NCBI GenBank assembly: GCA_018435055.1
Contig: JAHDOA010000015.1
Location: forward strand, 1-64,000
Direction of reading: 5' to 3'
From: Pelotomaculum sp.
GTDB taxonomy: Bacteria; Bacillota; Desulfotomaculia; Desulfotomaculales; Pelotomaculaceae
Length of the DNA stretch: 64,000 nucleotides
In this document: positions 1 to 8,810 of the stretch, piece by piece
Position numbering within the stretch: position 1 is the stretch's first letter
Layout of the letters: every line of letters starts with the position of its first letter
Program-made: the position numbers and the translations under genes
The notes under the pieces: model-generated
The model's input: the letters and a program-made list of their open reading frames with translations, nothing else
What the model was told of the DNA's origin: nothing
Database searches by the model: none

Positions 1-57
1 GCCAAAGACTTTTCAATGCGTGAGGTATACGGATTAGATAAAACACTTAGTGAATAG
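1..57 (+). CDS. C-terminal end of an unidentified ORF, probably a transposition gene
   Basis: An open frame enters from the left edge and ends at a TAG at 55-57, giving 18 residues ending DKTLSE. It stops about 70 bases before what looks like the end of an insertion element, so it is probably the last gene of that element. The fragment is too short to assign a family from its own sequence. Confidence 0.35.
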   Translation, partial: AKDFSMREVYGLDKTLSE

Positions 58-128
58 TTAACAATTAGGGTGGATCAGTGGTTCCGGACGGGTGGCTCAC
101 GCTACACCGGAACTACGGCTCCACCACA
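58..128 (+). mobile_element. Right end of an insertion sequence, IS21-like
   Basis: After the ORF stop comes a GC-richer block with repeated sub-motifs (GGATCAGTGG, GGTGGCTCA, CACCGGAA), ending CCACCACA at 128. IS21-family ends carry several short internal repeats and finish in CA. Beyond this point the AT-rich ferredoxin-like gene resumes, so the junction is placed at 128/129. The family is inferred from end architecture and from decayed istA and istB genes nearby; no intact transposase is in view. Confidence 0.5.
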
Positions 129-579
129 CCGGAATATCCAAATCGTTTATATCACTCTGAACATATTTTGATTTTCTATATTTATCAATTTCATCCAACG
201 AGTGAACATGAGAATGAATTACCCTTAACTGGTCATCAAACTGGGCTCCAAATATAACAAAATTGTCTTTACAATAAGCATTTACAACAGCAGAAAATAC
301 TCCTCCTGAAGCACTTTTGTGGACAATCGCTTCATTTTTGTTTATTGCCATGAAGGCTTTAGGCAAATTGCCTGATTCCTTGTAATCTATTTTTTCTTTA
401 TGAATTGAAGGACATACGCTTTCGCACAAACCACAGTCTGTACATAAATCATCTTGTTTTAAAGGATAATAAAATCCTTCCTCATCCTCTGTCATTGTTA
501 TACATTTTTGGGGGCAAATAGTTTCACAAGCTCTACAGCCACAACATATTTCTTTAATTCCTGTATTTAAATAGAACAT
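97..579 (-). pseudogene. Truncated FrhB/FdhB-like bis-4Fe-4S protein (N-terminal fragment)
   Basis: The first about 150 residues resemble the N-terminus of coenzyme F420 hydrogenase/dehydrogenase beta-subunit family proteins that occur in polysaccharide clusters, often with pyruvyl transferases. Two ferredoxin motifs CxxCxxCxxxCP are visible (cysteines 12, 15, 18 and 22, and a second set near 46-56), followed by the family segment HKSASGGVFSA. Members are usually about 400 residues. Here the native frame ends near base 129 and the last ten residues (VWWSRSSGVA) are read from the insertion-sequence end, so the protein lacks its C-terminal domain and is probably non-functional. It is the distal gene of the leftward polysaccharide cluster. 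Confidence 0.75.
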
Positions 580-678
580 GAATAAATTATCTCCAAACTA
601 TTTTTTTTACTATACTTAACAAATCATAATTTTATTTCAGTAACTCCACGATGCGGTACATATTACATAATTTATCTT

Positions 679-2148
679 TCATGAACGGTCAACTATTGAT
701 TTTTTAGTTGCAAATATCTCTTTGGTTGTTGTAAGTAAATATCTAAAACTCTCTAATTTAAATATCCAAGCCATCCATGAATAAGCTATAATCCCTACTA
801 ATATTTGAAAAATCAGTGTAGCCCATACAGACATTCCCGTCCACTTAATACTATAAACTATTGCGCCCATCACCAGAGATAATATTATTGATGGCATAAC
901 GTCATTCCATTGCTCAATATAACTATAATTGAGCAGTTTTTTGTTTGGATACGCATTAATAAAAGTTGATATTACTCCACTTAAAACTTGTCCTAAGGCA
1001 ATAGCATAAACACCGTAAAATACAGACACTGCCAATATAGAAAAGCCCAGAGTCTTCTTAATGATTTCAAGCTTTAAATATATATCGCTACGCCCCAATG
1101 CATTTATAGCCTGAAGATTAGCTGTATGTATTGGCCAAAAAGCATAAACTGCACAAAATATCTGTATAAATGGAACACACGGCAGCCATTTATCGGTTAG
1201 TAAGATTTTCACTAACGACTCAGCTATAACAGCTAATCCCACCATCATCGGAAAAATGACAAAGGAACTGGTAACAATCGAACGTCTCATCATATCTTTT
1301 ACACGAAGCTTATTATCCTGTTGGGATGCTAAAACTGGAAGCATCACCGACTGTATAGATCCGTTAATGTTTGCAACTATTAATAATGGGAATTGTTGAC
1401 CTCTGTTAAAAAAACCTAACATCGCATGATTATAAATTTTACCAATTATAAGATTACGTATATCACTATAAATGGAGCTAATCAATGACGAAACCAATAA
1501 TTTCCATCCAAAGGAGAAAAGTATTTTCAGTCTTCCCAGTGATAATTGTAGTTGTGGCCGCCATTTCACAGTAAACCATAAAATTAATGTAACTAACAGT
1601 TGATTGCTTATCTGCTGCCCTACTAAAGCCCATACACCAAATCCTGTATAAGCCATATAAATTCCAACTGCACCTGATATTAGTATTGCACCTGTACTAC
1701 TGAAAAACAACTTTTTAAATTGCAAATTTCTTGCTACAACCGCGTTCTGAATTGAATTAAATGCTCCTAGGAATAAGGTAATAGACAACACTCTAATCAA
1801 TGGTATAATCTGAGCTTCCTCATAAAATGTAGCAATAAATGGTGCAACCGAAAACAAAATTATATATATTAAGAAAGCTACTAAGAAACTCAAATAAAAT
1901 ACTGAGGAAAAATCCACTTCATCTGCATCTTTTTTTTGAATAAGAGCTGTATTCAATCCACTTTGGACAAATACACTAGCAATTGAAGTAAATACTACGA
2001 TCAAAGCGATTAGTCCATAATCTTTAGGTAAAAGCATCCGTGCTAAGATAATTTGAATTATAAACTGTATCACTTGAGTTCCACTGCGCTCCATGAGTTT
2101 CCAAAACAGAGAGATTAATACTCTTAATTTCAAATTGTGATCAGTCAT
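679..2148 (-). CDS. Wzx-type oligosaccharide flippase (MOP superfamily)
   Basis: This 489-residue polytopic membrane protein starts with the typical flippase N-terminus (a short basic stretch, then an amphipathic helix and ARMLLPKDYGLIAL). Hydrophobic segments recur through the whole length, fitting the 12-14 helices of the polysaccharide transport/MATE-like fold; it is closest in style to WzxC/TuaB. The family moves undecaprenyl-diphosphate-linked repeat units from the inner to the outer membrane face. An AAGGA Shine-Dalgarno lies about 7 bases before the ATG. It is the only flippase in the cluster and works with the Wzy-like polymerase at 7466. Sugar specificity cannot be read from sequence. 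Confidence 0.88.
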   Translation of the reverse strand: MTDHNLKLRVLISLFWKLMERSGTQVIQFIIQIILARMLLPKDYGLIALIVVFTSIASVFVQSGLNTALIQKKDADEVDFSSVFYLSFLVAFLIYIILFSVAPFIATFYEEAQIIPLIRVLSITLFLGAFNSIQNAVVARNLQFKKLFFSSTGAILISGAVGIYMAYTGFGVWALVGQQISNQLLVTLILWFTVKWRPQLQLSLGRLKILFSFGWKLLVSSLISSIYSDIRNLIIGKIYNHAMLGFFNRGQQFPLLIVANINGSIQSVMLPVLASQQDNKLRVKDMMRRSIVTSSFVIFPMMVGLAVIAESLVKILLTDKWLPCVPFIQIFCAVYAFWPIHTANLQAINALGRSDIYLKLEIIKKTLGFSILAVSVFYGVYAIALGQVLSGVISTFINAYPNKKLLNYSYIEQWNDVMPSIILSLVMGAIVYSIKWTGMSVWATLIFQILVGIIAYSWMAWIFKLESFRYLLTTTKEIFATKKSIVDRS

Positions 2149-2299
2149 ATTTTAGATTCCTTACATTTTTTGTTTTCTATTGTTTTCTCTACTTTTCTCA
2201 TTGTAGATATAACAATAATTTTGTTTTTTAGTAACATTCTATCACCTTTGACTACCTGCTTAAATCTTTCATTGTTATTGTTTAGCTTCAATATCACTT

Positions 2300-2648
2300 A
2301 AAAGTCATTGTCTTAACAATGTAAAATTCTATACAGTTGCCAATTTTCTAACGAGCTAATTGACGCCCATGGATACAAGAAACTTCGTATGTTAGAAAAA
2401 CATATAGTCATTGCAGAACTCCTTATTATTGATGAATTCAGCGATTACCGTTAAATCTCTATCAATCCGAGCTTTTGTTTAAAGTCATTGTTGACCAGTC
2501 AGAACGCTAACCTGTCATAGTATCGAAGAATCTCAAAATCTCAGACTGGATCACAATGTTTGAAAACACCACTATGGTGACAGTTTAAATTGAAAGGTTA
2601 ACATTTATTCCTCATGTATTGAATATGAATTCAGAGCATCCCTGGTAA
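2300..2648 (+). pseudogene. istB: Decayed istB (IS21 helper ATPase), C-terminal half
   Basis: Reading the plus strand across frames recovers IstB in the right order: VKFYTVANFL, then with a frameshift NELIDAHGYKKLRMLEK and LLIIDEF (Walker B region), then after another shift SELLFKVIVDQSER, stop, PVIVSKNLKISDWITMFE, stop, and IERLTFIPHVLNMNSE. Each block matches the IstB pattern (FYTVA-LvnEL, LLIIDELGY, SELLFeVi-dRyERrSviiTtNL-fseW-eiF, iDRL-hh-hiLemnGeSyR). At least two in-frame stops and two frameshifts are present, and the N-terminal half with Walker A is not recognisable. The region from 2160 to 2300 shows no gene. Confidence 0.8.
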
Positions 2649-2724
2649 AAAATTTAATATTGAGGTAGAAAAGACATGATTTCGTTTAAATTTATCCACT
2701 ATTTTGTTAGTTTCGAATTCAACA

Positions 2725-2785
2725 AAAAAGTTTATCAAACATGATACCGAATTTGCTATCCATATGATACTGAAAAAGTTTACCA
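2725..2785. repeat. Direct repeat pair, likely terminal repeats of the decayed IS21 element
   Basis: The motif AAAAAGTTTAYCA occurs at 2725-2737 and 2773-2785, 48 bases apart, with ATGATACYGA repeated between the copies. Short direct repeats near the ends are a habit of IS21 elements, and the pair lies just downstream of the istB relic. The 61-codon open frame across this stretch is probably not a gene. Confidence 0.4.
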
Positions 2786-2878
2786 CCAGGGAGTTAATAA
2801 GGAGGAAAGACTCCTGGGAGTCATTTCTCTTTACGGAATCCTTAGGTCAAGTTAGGTTCTTCTCTGTACATTCCAACA

Positions 2879-3715
2879 CTAGATTTTGACTTCAAAAATT
2901 CCATGGTGTGGATGCCGTTTTTCTTCAGGAGGCAACTTCATATAATCTCCATAATTTTTAGTTAATACATCATGGTAATCCATAGGTATTGGAAATAAGT
3001 GGCCCTCAAATTCTGCTTCCATGATATTATAAAAACTTTCCTTTTCTCTTAAATATTTTTTCAGCCGTTCCTTGCTTGCACCATTAGTTAAGTGGTTAAC
3101 ATATTTAGTTTCTACATTTTCATATATACGTAGAATACTTTGCATTGGCTTGTCTATTAACGACTTTGGGATTAACTTGAATAAATAATAAAATGCTAAC
3201 CTGACTACTTTGTTAAATAAATTCTTTGTATTTTTAGCCCTGTTTTCCAACCTAGAAATGCTCACCATATAAAGCATATTGAATAATTTAGGTTGCAACA
3301 ATCCAAATAGGCTATTAAGTTTAACATTATCAAGAGGAAAAATATCAATATAAATTCCATGATGCATTCCACTATCTTTTTCCATGTGATTGATAAATAT
3401 TGTATTGTTTTTCCTAATTTTTGCAAACTGTAATATAGTATTTTTATCTGAATTACGATCTTGTAAAAAATATTTACTGTCTAAATCTTTTTTACAACAA
3501 TCGATGAATTTCTCATAGTCTTTTCGCAGCATGCAAACATCTATATCATCATCCCATGGAATAAAACCTTTATGTCTTATGGCACCCAGTAATGTCCCGG
3601 CAAATAGTTGATATGTAATATTGTTTTTCTTGCAAATTCTATCAAATTCTAGAAGTATTTCGAGTTCTATTTTCTGAACATCCCTTATTTTAATATTAGT
3701 TCCACTGTATTTCAT
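2879..3715 (-). CDS. LicD family phosphotransferase (copy 1)
   Basis: This 278-residue protein carries the LicD signature near residues 40-65: GTLLGAIRHKGFIPWDDDID, a nucleotidyltransferase-fold core with the acidic DDD triplet. The C-terminus ends with the family segment LPPEEKRHPHH. LicD proteins transfer phosphocholine or other phospho-substituents from a nucleotide-activated donor onto cell-surface glycans. Nothing for choline uptake or activation is visible here, so the transferred group is unknown. A second paralogue lies upstream at 3892. Both are flanked by IS21 relics, which suggests this sub-block was added or rearranged after the rest of the cluster. Confidence 0.85.
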   Translation of the reverse strand: MKYSGTNIKIRDVQKIELEILLEFDRICKKNNITYQLFAGTLLGAIRHKGFIPWDDDIDVCMLRKDYEKFIDCCKKDLDSKYFLQDRNSDKNTILQFAKIRKNNTIFINHMEKDSGMHHGIYIDIFPLDNVKLNSLFGLLQPKLFNMLYMVSISRLENRAKNTKNLFNKVVRLAFYYLFKLIPKSLIDKPMQSILRIYENVETKYVNHLTNGASKERLKKYLREKESFYNIMEAEFEGHLFPIPMDYHDVLTKNYGDYMKLPPEEKRHPHHGIFEVKI

Positions 3716-3891
3716 AAGTCACCACCAATTGAAGATATTAGAAAATTTTCCCCTATGATAACTGCTAATAAAAAGATTTTTCTTTCATATAACTAATGAT
3801 AGAACAAAAACTATCCAATTATAACCACATTCTGCTTATGTACTTTTAAAAAATATACATACTTTTGGAATTAACATTCTTAGGAGATTTT

Positions 3892-4746
3892 TTAATAGTT
3901 TTTTGTAAAGATCTCGTCAAGTTTATCATTATAATTACCATAATCTACTCGGACTAAATTATGTCCAATATATCGTTTGTCCTCTGGTGGCAACTTCCAG
4001 TAATCATTATATAGACGTTTCAATACTACTTCGTATTTATCAGGTGAATTAAAATAAAGGCCTTCAAACTCAAGCCTAACACCACGACCAAAGACTTCAT
4101 TTGAAAATAATTGTTTTTTCCATCCATAACCGCTTAGAAAACTTGTTGTATATGGGTTATTTTTGTTTTTATCAGCGATGCATAACCTGTCTATTGCCCA
4201 GTTTATTAACCTTTGTGGTATTAAAAAGGTAAATCTACTCACTATCTTTTTCGTATATTTTTTCCATTTAACCATATCGAAATGTGTGCTCACATGTGCT
4301 GTTTTATAAGCTAGTAACAATCTAATAAGCCAACCCCTGATTTCTAACCATAAACCACCCTTTTTATTTACTTTATCTAATGGAAAAATATCTATATAGA
4401 TCCCTTGGTGCATAGCGATACCATCAAACCCTTTTTCAATTTGTAATGTACCATTAAGCCTTATTTTACAAATAAACCTAGTATAATTTTTATCAGTATA
4501 TGAATTTTGGACAAAATACTTCTCTGAATGGTCCTTTTTTATAATCTTTTGTACCAATTCATAATCTTCGCGGTACATGGCAATATCTAAATCATCATCC
4601 CAGGGGATGAAGCCTTTATGTCTTACTGCTCCTAAAAGAGTTCCTCCTATTAAATAGTAGGTCAATCCATGTTTACTGCATATTTTATCAATATCCTTCA
4701 ATATTTCTAATTGTAATAATTGAAGTTTCCTAATACAATAGTCCAT
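3892..4746 (-). CDS. LicD family phosphotransferase (copy 2)
   Basis: This 284-residue paralogue of the protein at 2879 has the same core, GTLLGAVRHKGFIPWDDDLD, near residues 36-55, the FVQNSYTDKNY/ICKIR region, and the C-terminal LPPEDKRYIGHN. The two copies share the family motifs but diverge elsewhere, so they look like functional paralogues and not a recent duplication. A phospho-substituent transfer onto the cluster's polysaccharide is inferred from the family. The 176-base gap between the two genes shows no other gene. Confidence 0.85.
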   Translation of the reverse strand: MDYCIRKLQLLQLEILKDIDKICSKHGLTYYLIGGTLLGAVRHKGFIPWDDDLDIAMYREDYELVQKIIKKDHSEKYFVQNSYTDKNYTRFICKIRLNGTLQIEKGFDGIAMHQGIYIDIFPLDKVNKKGGLWLEIRGWLIRLLLAYKTAHVSTHFDMVKWKKYTKKIVSRFTFLIPQRLINWAIDRLCIADKNKNNPYTTSFLSGYGWKKQLFSNEVFGRGVRLEFEGLYFNSPDKYEVVLKRLYNDYWKLPPEDKRYIGHNLVRVDYGNYNDKLDEIFTKNY

Positions 4747-4799
4747 AATATATACCTTCCTAAGCTTGTTTTTTGCTAATCATGGTTATATTTGCTTTG

Positions 4800-6165
4800 A
4801 TTGAGAGAATCTTTTTATAGTAGACAGGTAGAAAAGTTTAAGCTTAATACTCTCAACTGCAGATAGGACTTCTTCTAAGTTAAACTCATGGTTGAGAAGT
4901 AGTATCTTAGCAGATCCATAGCCTTCGGGTTCCTTACCACACAGATGTACTCTAAGCCTTTGATAAACCTCAGGTAGTTTGCGTATTCACTGATGCAATT
5001 TTTACTGCCCGCGGTTTATGTGCTAAAAGCGGAAGGTAATGTTCATGTTGCATAACTTTTTCTCCACGTTTATAACAACGCGCATGAACTGCGACCAGTT
5101 TAATAAAGTCGTAAACCTCTATCCGTTCTACAAATGATTCGATCCGCAGCCTTCGAAAGCCGTACTCAACAGGGAAAGAGTAGCGATTAAGGTTAAATTG
5201 AAATAACAGCAGACGGCTTGTGGAAACAATTCTAAAAGCTTTTTATTAAACCCTCCTAAAGATTTACTTTGGGAACGGGAACAATAGAATTACGCAAAAC
5301 AAACTTAACTAAATTATCAACCGTACCTTTTTCATTTCCACTGGTTGGGTTACATACTCGCTATCAAATAAGCAATGAGCTTTAAGGCTTGTAAATACGG
5401 TATGTTCTTGGCGGTAAAGACCTTTTTAATAATCTTAGTAACCTCGGTTTTTGGATTGTCATAAACCAGAGTACCGAAACAACCGCCAAACCACTCGAAT
5501 ACTTGCTTATGTCCTTTAAGAAACCCTCCAGCTCTCTATTGGTGAGACCTAGACAAACTGAACCAGGCTAGTTTTGAATCTCAAGCAGAATAGTGATACT
5601 TCGGTAGTTTCCCGTCTAAATATACTTTAGCTCTACCACAGTCGAACCTAAGCTTGTTTTCCCCAGTCCGCAGTAAGGGGTATAAACATTTCTACCTGCC
5701 GTTTATTTTCATCACTTACAAACCTGCGAACAGTAAATTCGCTACCGGTAAACTCATACTCGTTAAAAAACTTTTCATAAGTAGCTCTTGCCGTAAGATG
5801 CTGTTTCTTAGGAGCTGTTTCATCCTTATTAAGCCACTCGCATATAACACCTTTATATGGATCAAAAACTGACAGTTTTATTTGGGATGGATTGTATCTG
5901 GACAATTAAACACTACTAAGTGCTTTTCGTCCACTTTACCTAAATTTTTTGAAGGTTGTGGCTAATCTTACCAATTGATCAACCTTCAATGAGTGCTTTT
6001 TTCTGATATACTTAATGTCGACCATTCTGGGCAAATTCCTTTCCTTCTGTACGATGATGTCTAAGCAACTTCAATCACACAGGAAATGGACTCTCAGGGT
6101 GATGGTCAATTTTTTCATGCTTATTTGTATTTAAAGTGGTCAATTATTACATTAGCACTACTAAT
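4800..6165 (-). mobile_element. IS21-family relic
   Basis: The stretch holds a broken istA read leftward and, at its right edge, two direct copies of TGGTCAATT (6103-6111 and 6138-6146, 35 bases apart), the kind of repeated end motif found in IS21-type elements. The left boundary is only approximate, where recognisable IstA coding ends near 4800-4830. No matching istB follows on this strand, so the element is a remnant. It separates the glycosyltransferase at 6212 from the LicD genes. Confidence 0.65.
4830..6025 (-). pseudogene. istA: Decayed istA (IS21 transposase)
   Basis: The minus strand from an ATG at 6025 gives MVDIKYIRKKHSLKVDQLVR (HTH start), then in the best-preserved block (5648-5905) the pattern SRYNPSQIK, YKGVICEW, TARATYEKFF and EFTGSEFTVRRFV of IstA. 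Further on come DWGKQA, AKVYLDGKLPKYHYSA, EWFGGCFGTLVYDNPKTEV, SGNEKGTVDNLVKFVLRN followed by IVPVPKV, and YKRGEKVMQHEHYLP. These correspond in order to the DDE catalytic region and C-terminus of IstA. Several stops and frameshifts interrupt the frame, so the gene is inactive. Confidence 0.85.
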
Positions 6166-6211
6166 AGCACTTATATATATTATATCTAAATTTTTTGGAA
6201 CTTCTCTAAAT

Positions 6212-7336
6212 TTAATTATTTGTTATTTGTCTTAATACTCTTGACCATCTGTCTTCCCATAATTGTTTTGAAAAAGCCTGGGAAACTGAATGGTATGCAT
6301 TGGAAGCTAACCTATTTCGTAATTTCTCATCAATAATTAGAGTTTTTATTGCTTCATACAGTTCTTGCTCTTCTGGATTAATTAACAATCCATTATATTT
6401 ATCTAATATGATATTGGTCATACCGCCAACATTTGTAGCAATAACGGCACATTTTGCTGCCATCGCCTCTAATAGGGATAATGAGGTCCCCTCTGAACCT
6501 ATTGATGGAACAACTACTATATCATATTTTTTATGTATATTAAGACTTTCTTCGCTACTATATTCTATAAATTCAATCCTATCCAGATTTTTAAAATAAT
6601 TTTTTAGAAATTCCTCATCAGGGCCTTTTCCTGCAAAGGTTACCTTAACATTTGTATATTCCTTCAGTATTCTTTTAATAACATTTGCAAACAACCTAGT
6701 TCCCCTATATTTTTCAAACCTTCTAGCAAACATAATTTTTATGTTGCCGTCTTTAAATTCCTTATTAAACTCATCAATATCAGTACAATTCGGTATAACA
6801 TATACAGGCCTTTCTATATATCCTACCTTTGTTCTTAACCAGTTTAAAAAATTATAATCTACTGCTACGACTAAATTAAAATTATTTAATTGTAGCACAG
6901 TCCTGTATGAATTAATTGCCCTTAATATGCCAAATAATATATTCTTCACATGTGATGACCTTTCATATCTTTTGATATCGCATGTAATTCCATGTTGTAT
7001 CCCAATAATTCTTTTTTCTTTATTCTTTACACCCATTGAGTGTGTTGCAAATACTATTATGTCTTTATCTGCATCATATTCAGCCTTACATGCGTTAAAT
7101 AATATTTTACTTTTTTTACTTATTCCCCAAGATTTGTTTGTTCTAATGCCTTTTACTGTAATTCCTTGAAAATCTTTTATAAAGCTTTGATTAGCGCATT
7201 GATAAATTATAGGTATCATTCCATTTTTAATTACTACCTTACATAGCATTCTAATATATGTGGCTATTCCTCCTATTTTTAATTCTTTTCCATAATAATC
7301 GTAGAAACTCTGGTTAAGGATGATTACCTTTCTCAT
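6212..7336 (-). CDS. GT4-type glycosyltransferase
   Basis: The 374-residue protein has a two-domain GT-B layout. The N-terminus (LKIGGIATYIRMLC) fits the acceptor domain. The C-terminal half holds the Glycos_transf_1 pattern: VIPNCTDIDEFN, IMFARRFEKYRGTRLF, VTFAGKGPDEEF, and the E-x7-E element EGTSLSLLEA followed by ATNVGGMTNII near residues 285-310. It should transfer a sugar from a nucleotide donor to the lipid-linked repeat unit on the cytoplasmic side. Donor and acceptor cannot be told from sequence. The ATG at 7336 follows GGAGGGATAG. The gene lies between the polymerase and the istA relic. Confidence 0.85.
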   Translation of the reverse strand: MRKVIILNQSFYDYYGKELKIGGIATYIRMLCKVVIKNGMIPIIYQCANQSFIKDFQGITVKGIRTNKSWGISKKSKILFNACKAEYDADKDIIVFATHSMGVKNKEKRIIGIQHGITCDIKRYERSSHVKNILFGILRAINSYRTVLQLNNFNLVVAVDYNFLNWLRTKVGYIERPVYVIPNCTDIDEFNKEFKDGNIKIMFARRFEKYRGTRLFANVIKRILKEYTNVKVTFAGKGPDEEFLKNYFKNLDRIEFIEYSSEESLNIHKKYDIVVVPSIGSEGTSLSLLEAMAAKCAVIATNVGGMTNIILDKYNGLLINPEEQELYEAIKTLIIDEKLRNRLASNAYHSVSQAFSKQLWEDRWSRVLRQITNN

Positions 7337-7465
7337 TCTATCCCTCCATTGGACTGCCCATATATTTAGAATTTTTCCGTGCTAACTAGTTATTTGATCT
7401 TTTCGAAATTCTAAACATCGACAAATTTGATTTATATTTATACAACACTATTAATATATACCACA

Positions 7466-8725
7466 TTAAACTTTTAAAAATACTTTTTTATTCACCCCAG
7501 CCGATACAAAAGACATAATTGTAACAAACGTTAATGAATGATGAGCACTTGAATATAAACCAACAGCCATCAAAAAAATAATCATTATTTTTGAAAATTC
7601 TGTAGACACTTTGTAAAACCTATAAAATATTAATAAGTATATAAAAAATCCAAGTAACCCTGTCCCTACCAATACAAATGCAAGTGAATTAGTCCACGCA
7701 GCTCCGGTTATTATTTCATAATTTATTGCTAAAGAACTGTTAAGAACATAACTACTATAATTAGCATAACCTACGCCAATAAGTTTATGAACAAATGGAA
7801 GATCAATAAATATCTTAAAAGGTCTCAAAACCCGAATATTTAAAGTTGACGTTTCACTAATTTTTGTTATTCTTTCAAATCCTTTACTTAGAAAAGGAGT
7901 GTGGTACATATACAAAATACATGATAAAGCTACTGGTGTAAGAGTAACAGCATATACCCAATCTTTAATTTTTTTCCTTTTCTTAATAAACATCCTGATT
8001 ACATACATTCCGATTATAAAAACTAATAGTCCTGCACCTGCACCTGCTCCACTTAACAACATGGTAATGCTATATAACGAAATTAGTATACCTTTTTTTA
8101 ATTTACTATATTTTAAGTGATCCAAATTATAAAAAATAAGGGTAACCAATGCAACCCCAATATATAGTGCTAATTGCGCTGGTTCTGAAAATAATCCTGA
8201 AAATCTATAACCAAAACTTTCAAAATAATTATCCTGAAATTCAATTAATTTTCCCCCACTCTTAATACCAAAAAATGGCAAATACCAAGGAAGTGCTATT
8301 TTGTATAGATAGTATATAAAATATTGTAGAAGACCATATATAGAATTCAATGTTGCTACGGCCATTAAAATTTTTATGCCTAAATCAAAATTAAAAAAAT
8401 TTTTCGTAATAAAAATTATAACCATAAAATAGTATATGTATCTGATAAAGCTTGTAATTAATATATTAATATCAAAAGTGCTTCTTATAAATATATTTAT
8501 GCAACTTAAAAAGATTGCGGCAAATAAGTATATCACTATATTCCTATTAAACATCAGTTTTTTTTGCTTCATACATAAACTTAGCACCAGCAAGGGGGCT
8601 AATAACAATTCTGGCAATATTATGGAATGGCTAAATATATAATATTGCGATAACATTGGAGCTAATACCAAAATAAGGGTCCCATATTTCTCAAGAGTTC
8701 TTATTTTATTATCACTTTCATGCAA
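7466..8725 (-). CDS. O-antigen polymerase/ligase-like membrane protein (Wzy candidate)
   Basis: The 419-residue protein has about ten to twelve hydrophobic segments and a larger polar loop in the second half (about residues 275-335), the layout of Wzy polymerases and O-antigen ligases. The loop contains RVLRPFKIFIDLPF and GVGYANYSSY, resembling the Wzy_C region. In a cluster with a Wzx flippase, the usual partner is a Wzy polymerase that joins repeat units on the outer membrane face, so that role is inferred. Wzy proteins diverge strongly and no catalytic residue can be pointed to. Base composition is among the most AT-rich of the window. Confidence 0.75.
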   Translation of the reverse strand: MHESDNKIRTLEKYGTLILVLAPMLSQYYIFSHSIILPELLLAPLLVLSLCMKQKKLMFNRNIVIYLFAAIFLSCINIFIRSTFDINILITSFIRYIYYFMVIIFITKNFFNFDLGIKILMAVATLNSIYGLLQYFIYYLYKIALPWYLPFFGIKSGGKLIEFQDNYFESFGYRFSGLFSEPAQLALYIGVALVTLIFYNLDHLKYSKLKKGILISLYSITMLLSGAGAGAGLLVFIIGMYVIRMFIKKRKKIKDWVYAVTLTPVALSCILYMYHTPFLSKGFERITKISETSTLNIRVLRPFKIFIDLPFVHKLIGVGYANYSSYVLNSSLAINYEIITGAAWTNSLAFVLVGTGLLGFFIYLLIFYRFYKVSTEFSKIMIIFLMAVGLYSSAHHSLTFVTIMSFVSAGVNKKVFLKV

Positions 8726-8810
8726 ATTATTCCCCTGCTCTCAACATATCATAAATTTTGCTTAATAAGTTTAACTACATAACTACATAAATCCAAAAAT
8801 GAACAATAAA

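Noticed and set aside
2704-2889. Plus-strand ORF of 61 codons between the istB relic and LicD copy 1
   Set aside because: No ribosome site, overlaps repeat motifs of a likely IS end, and no recognisable protein pattern.
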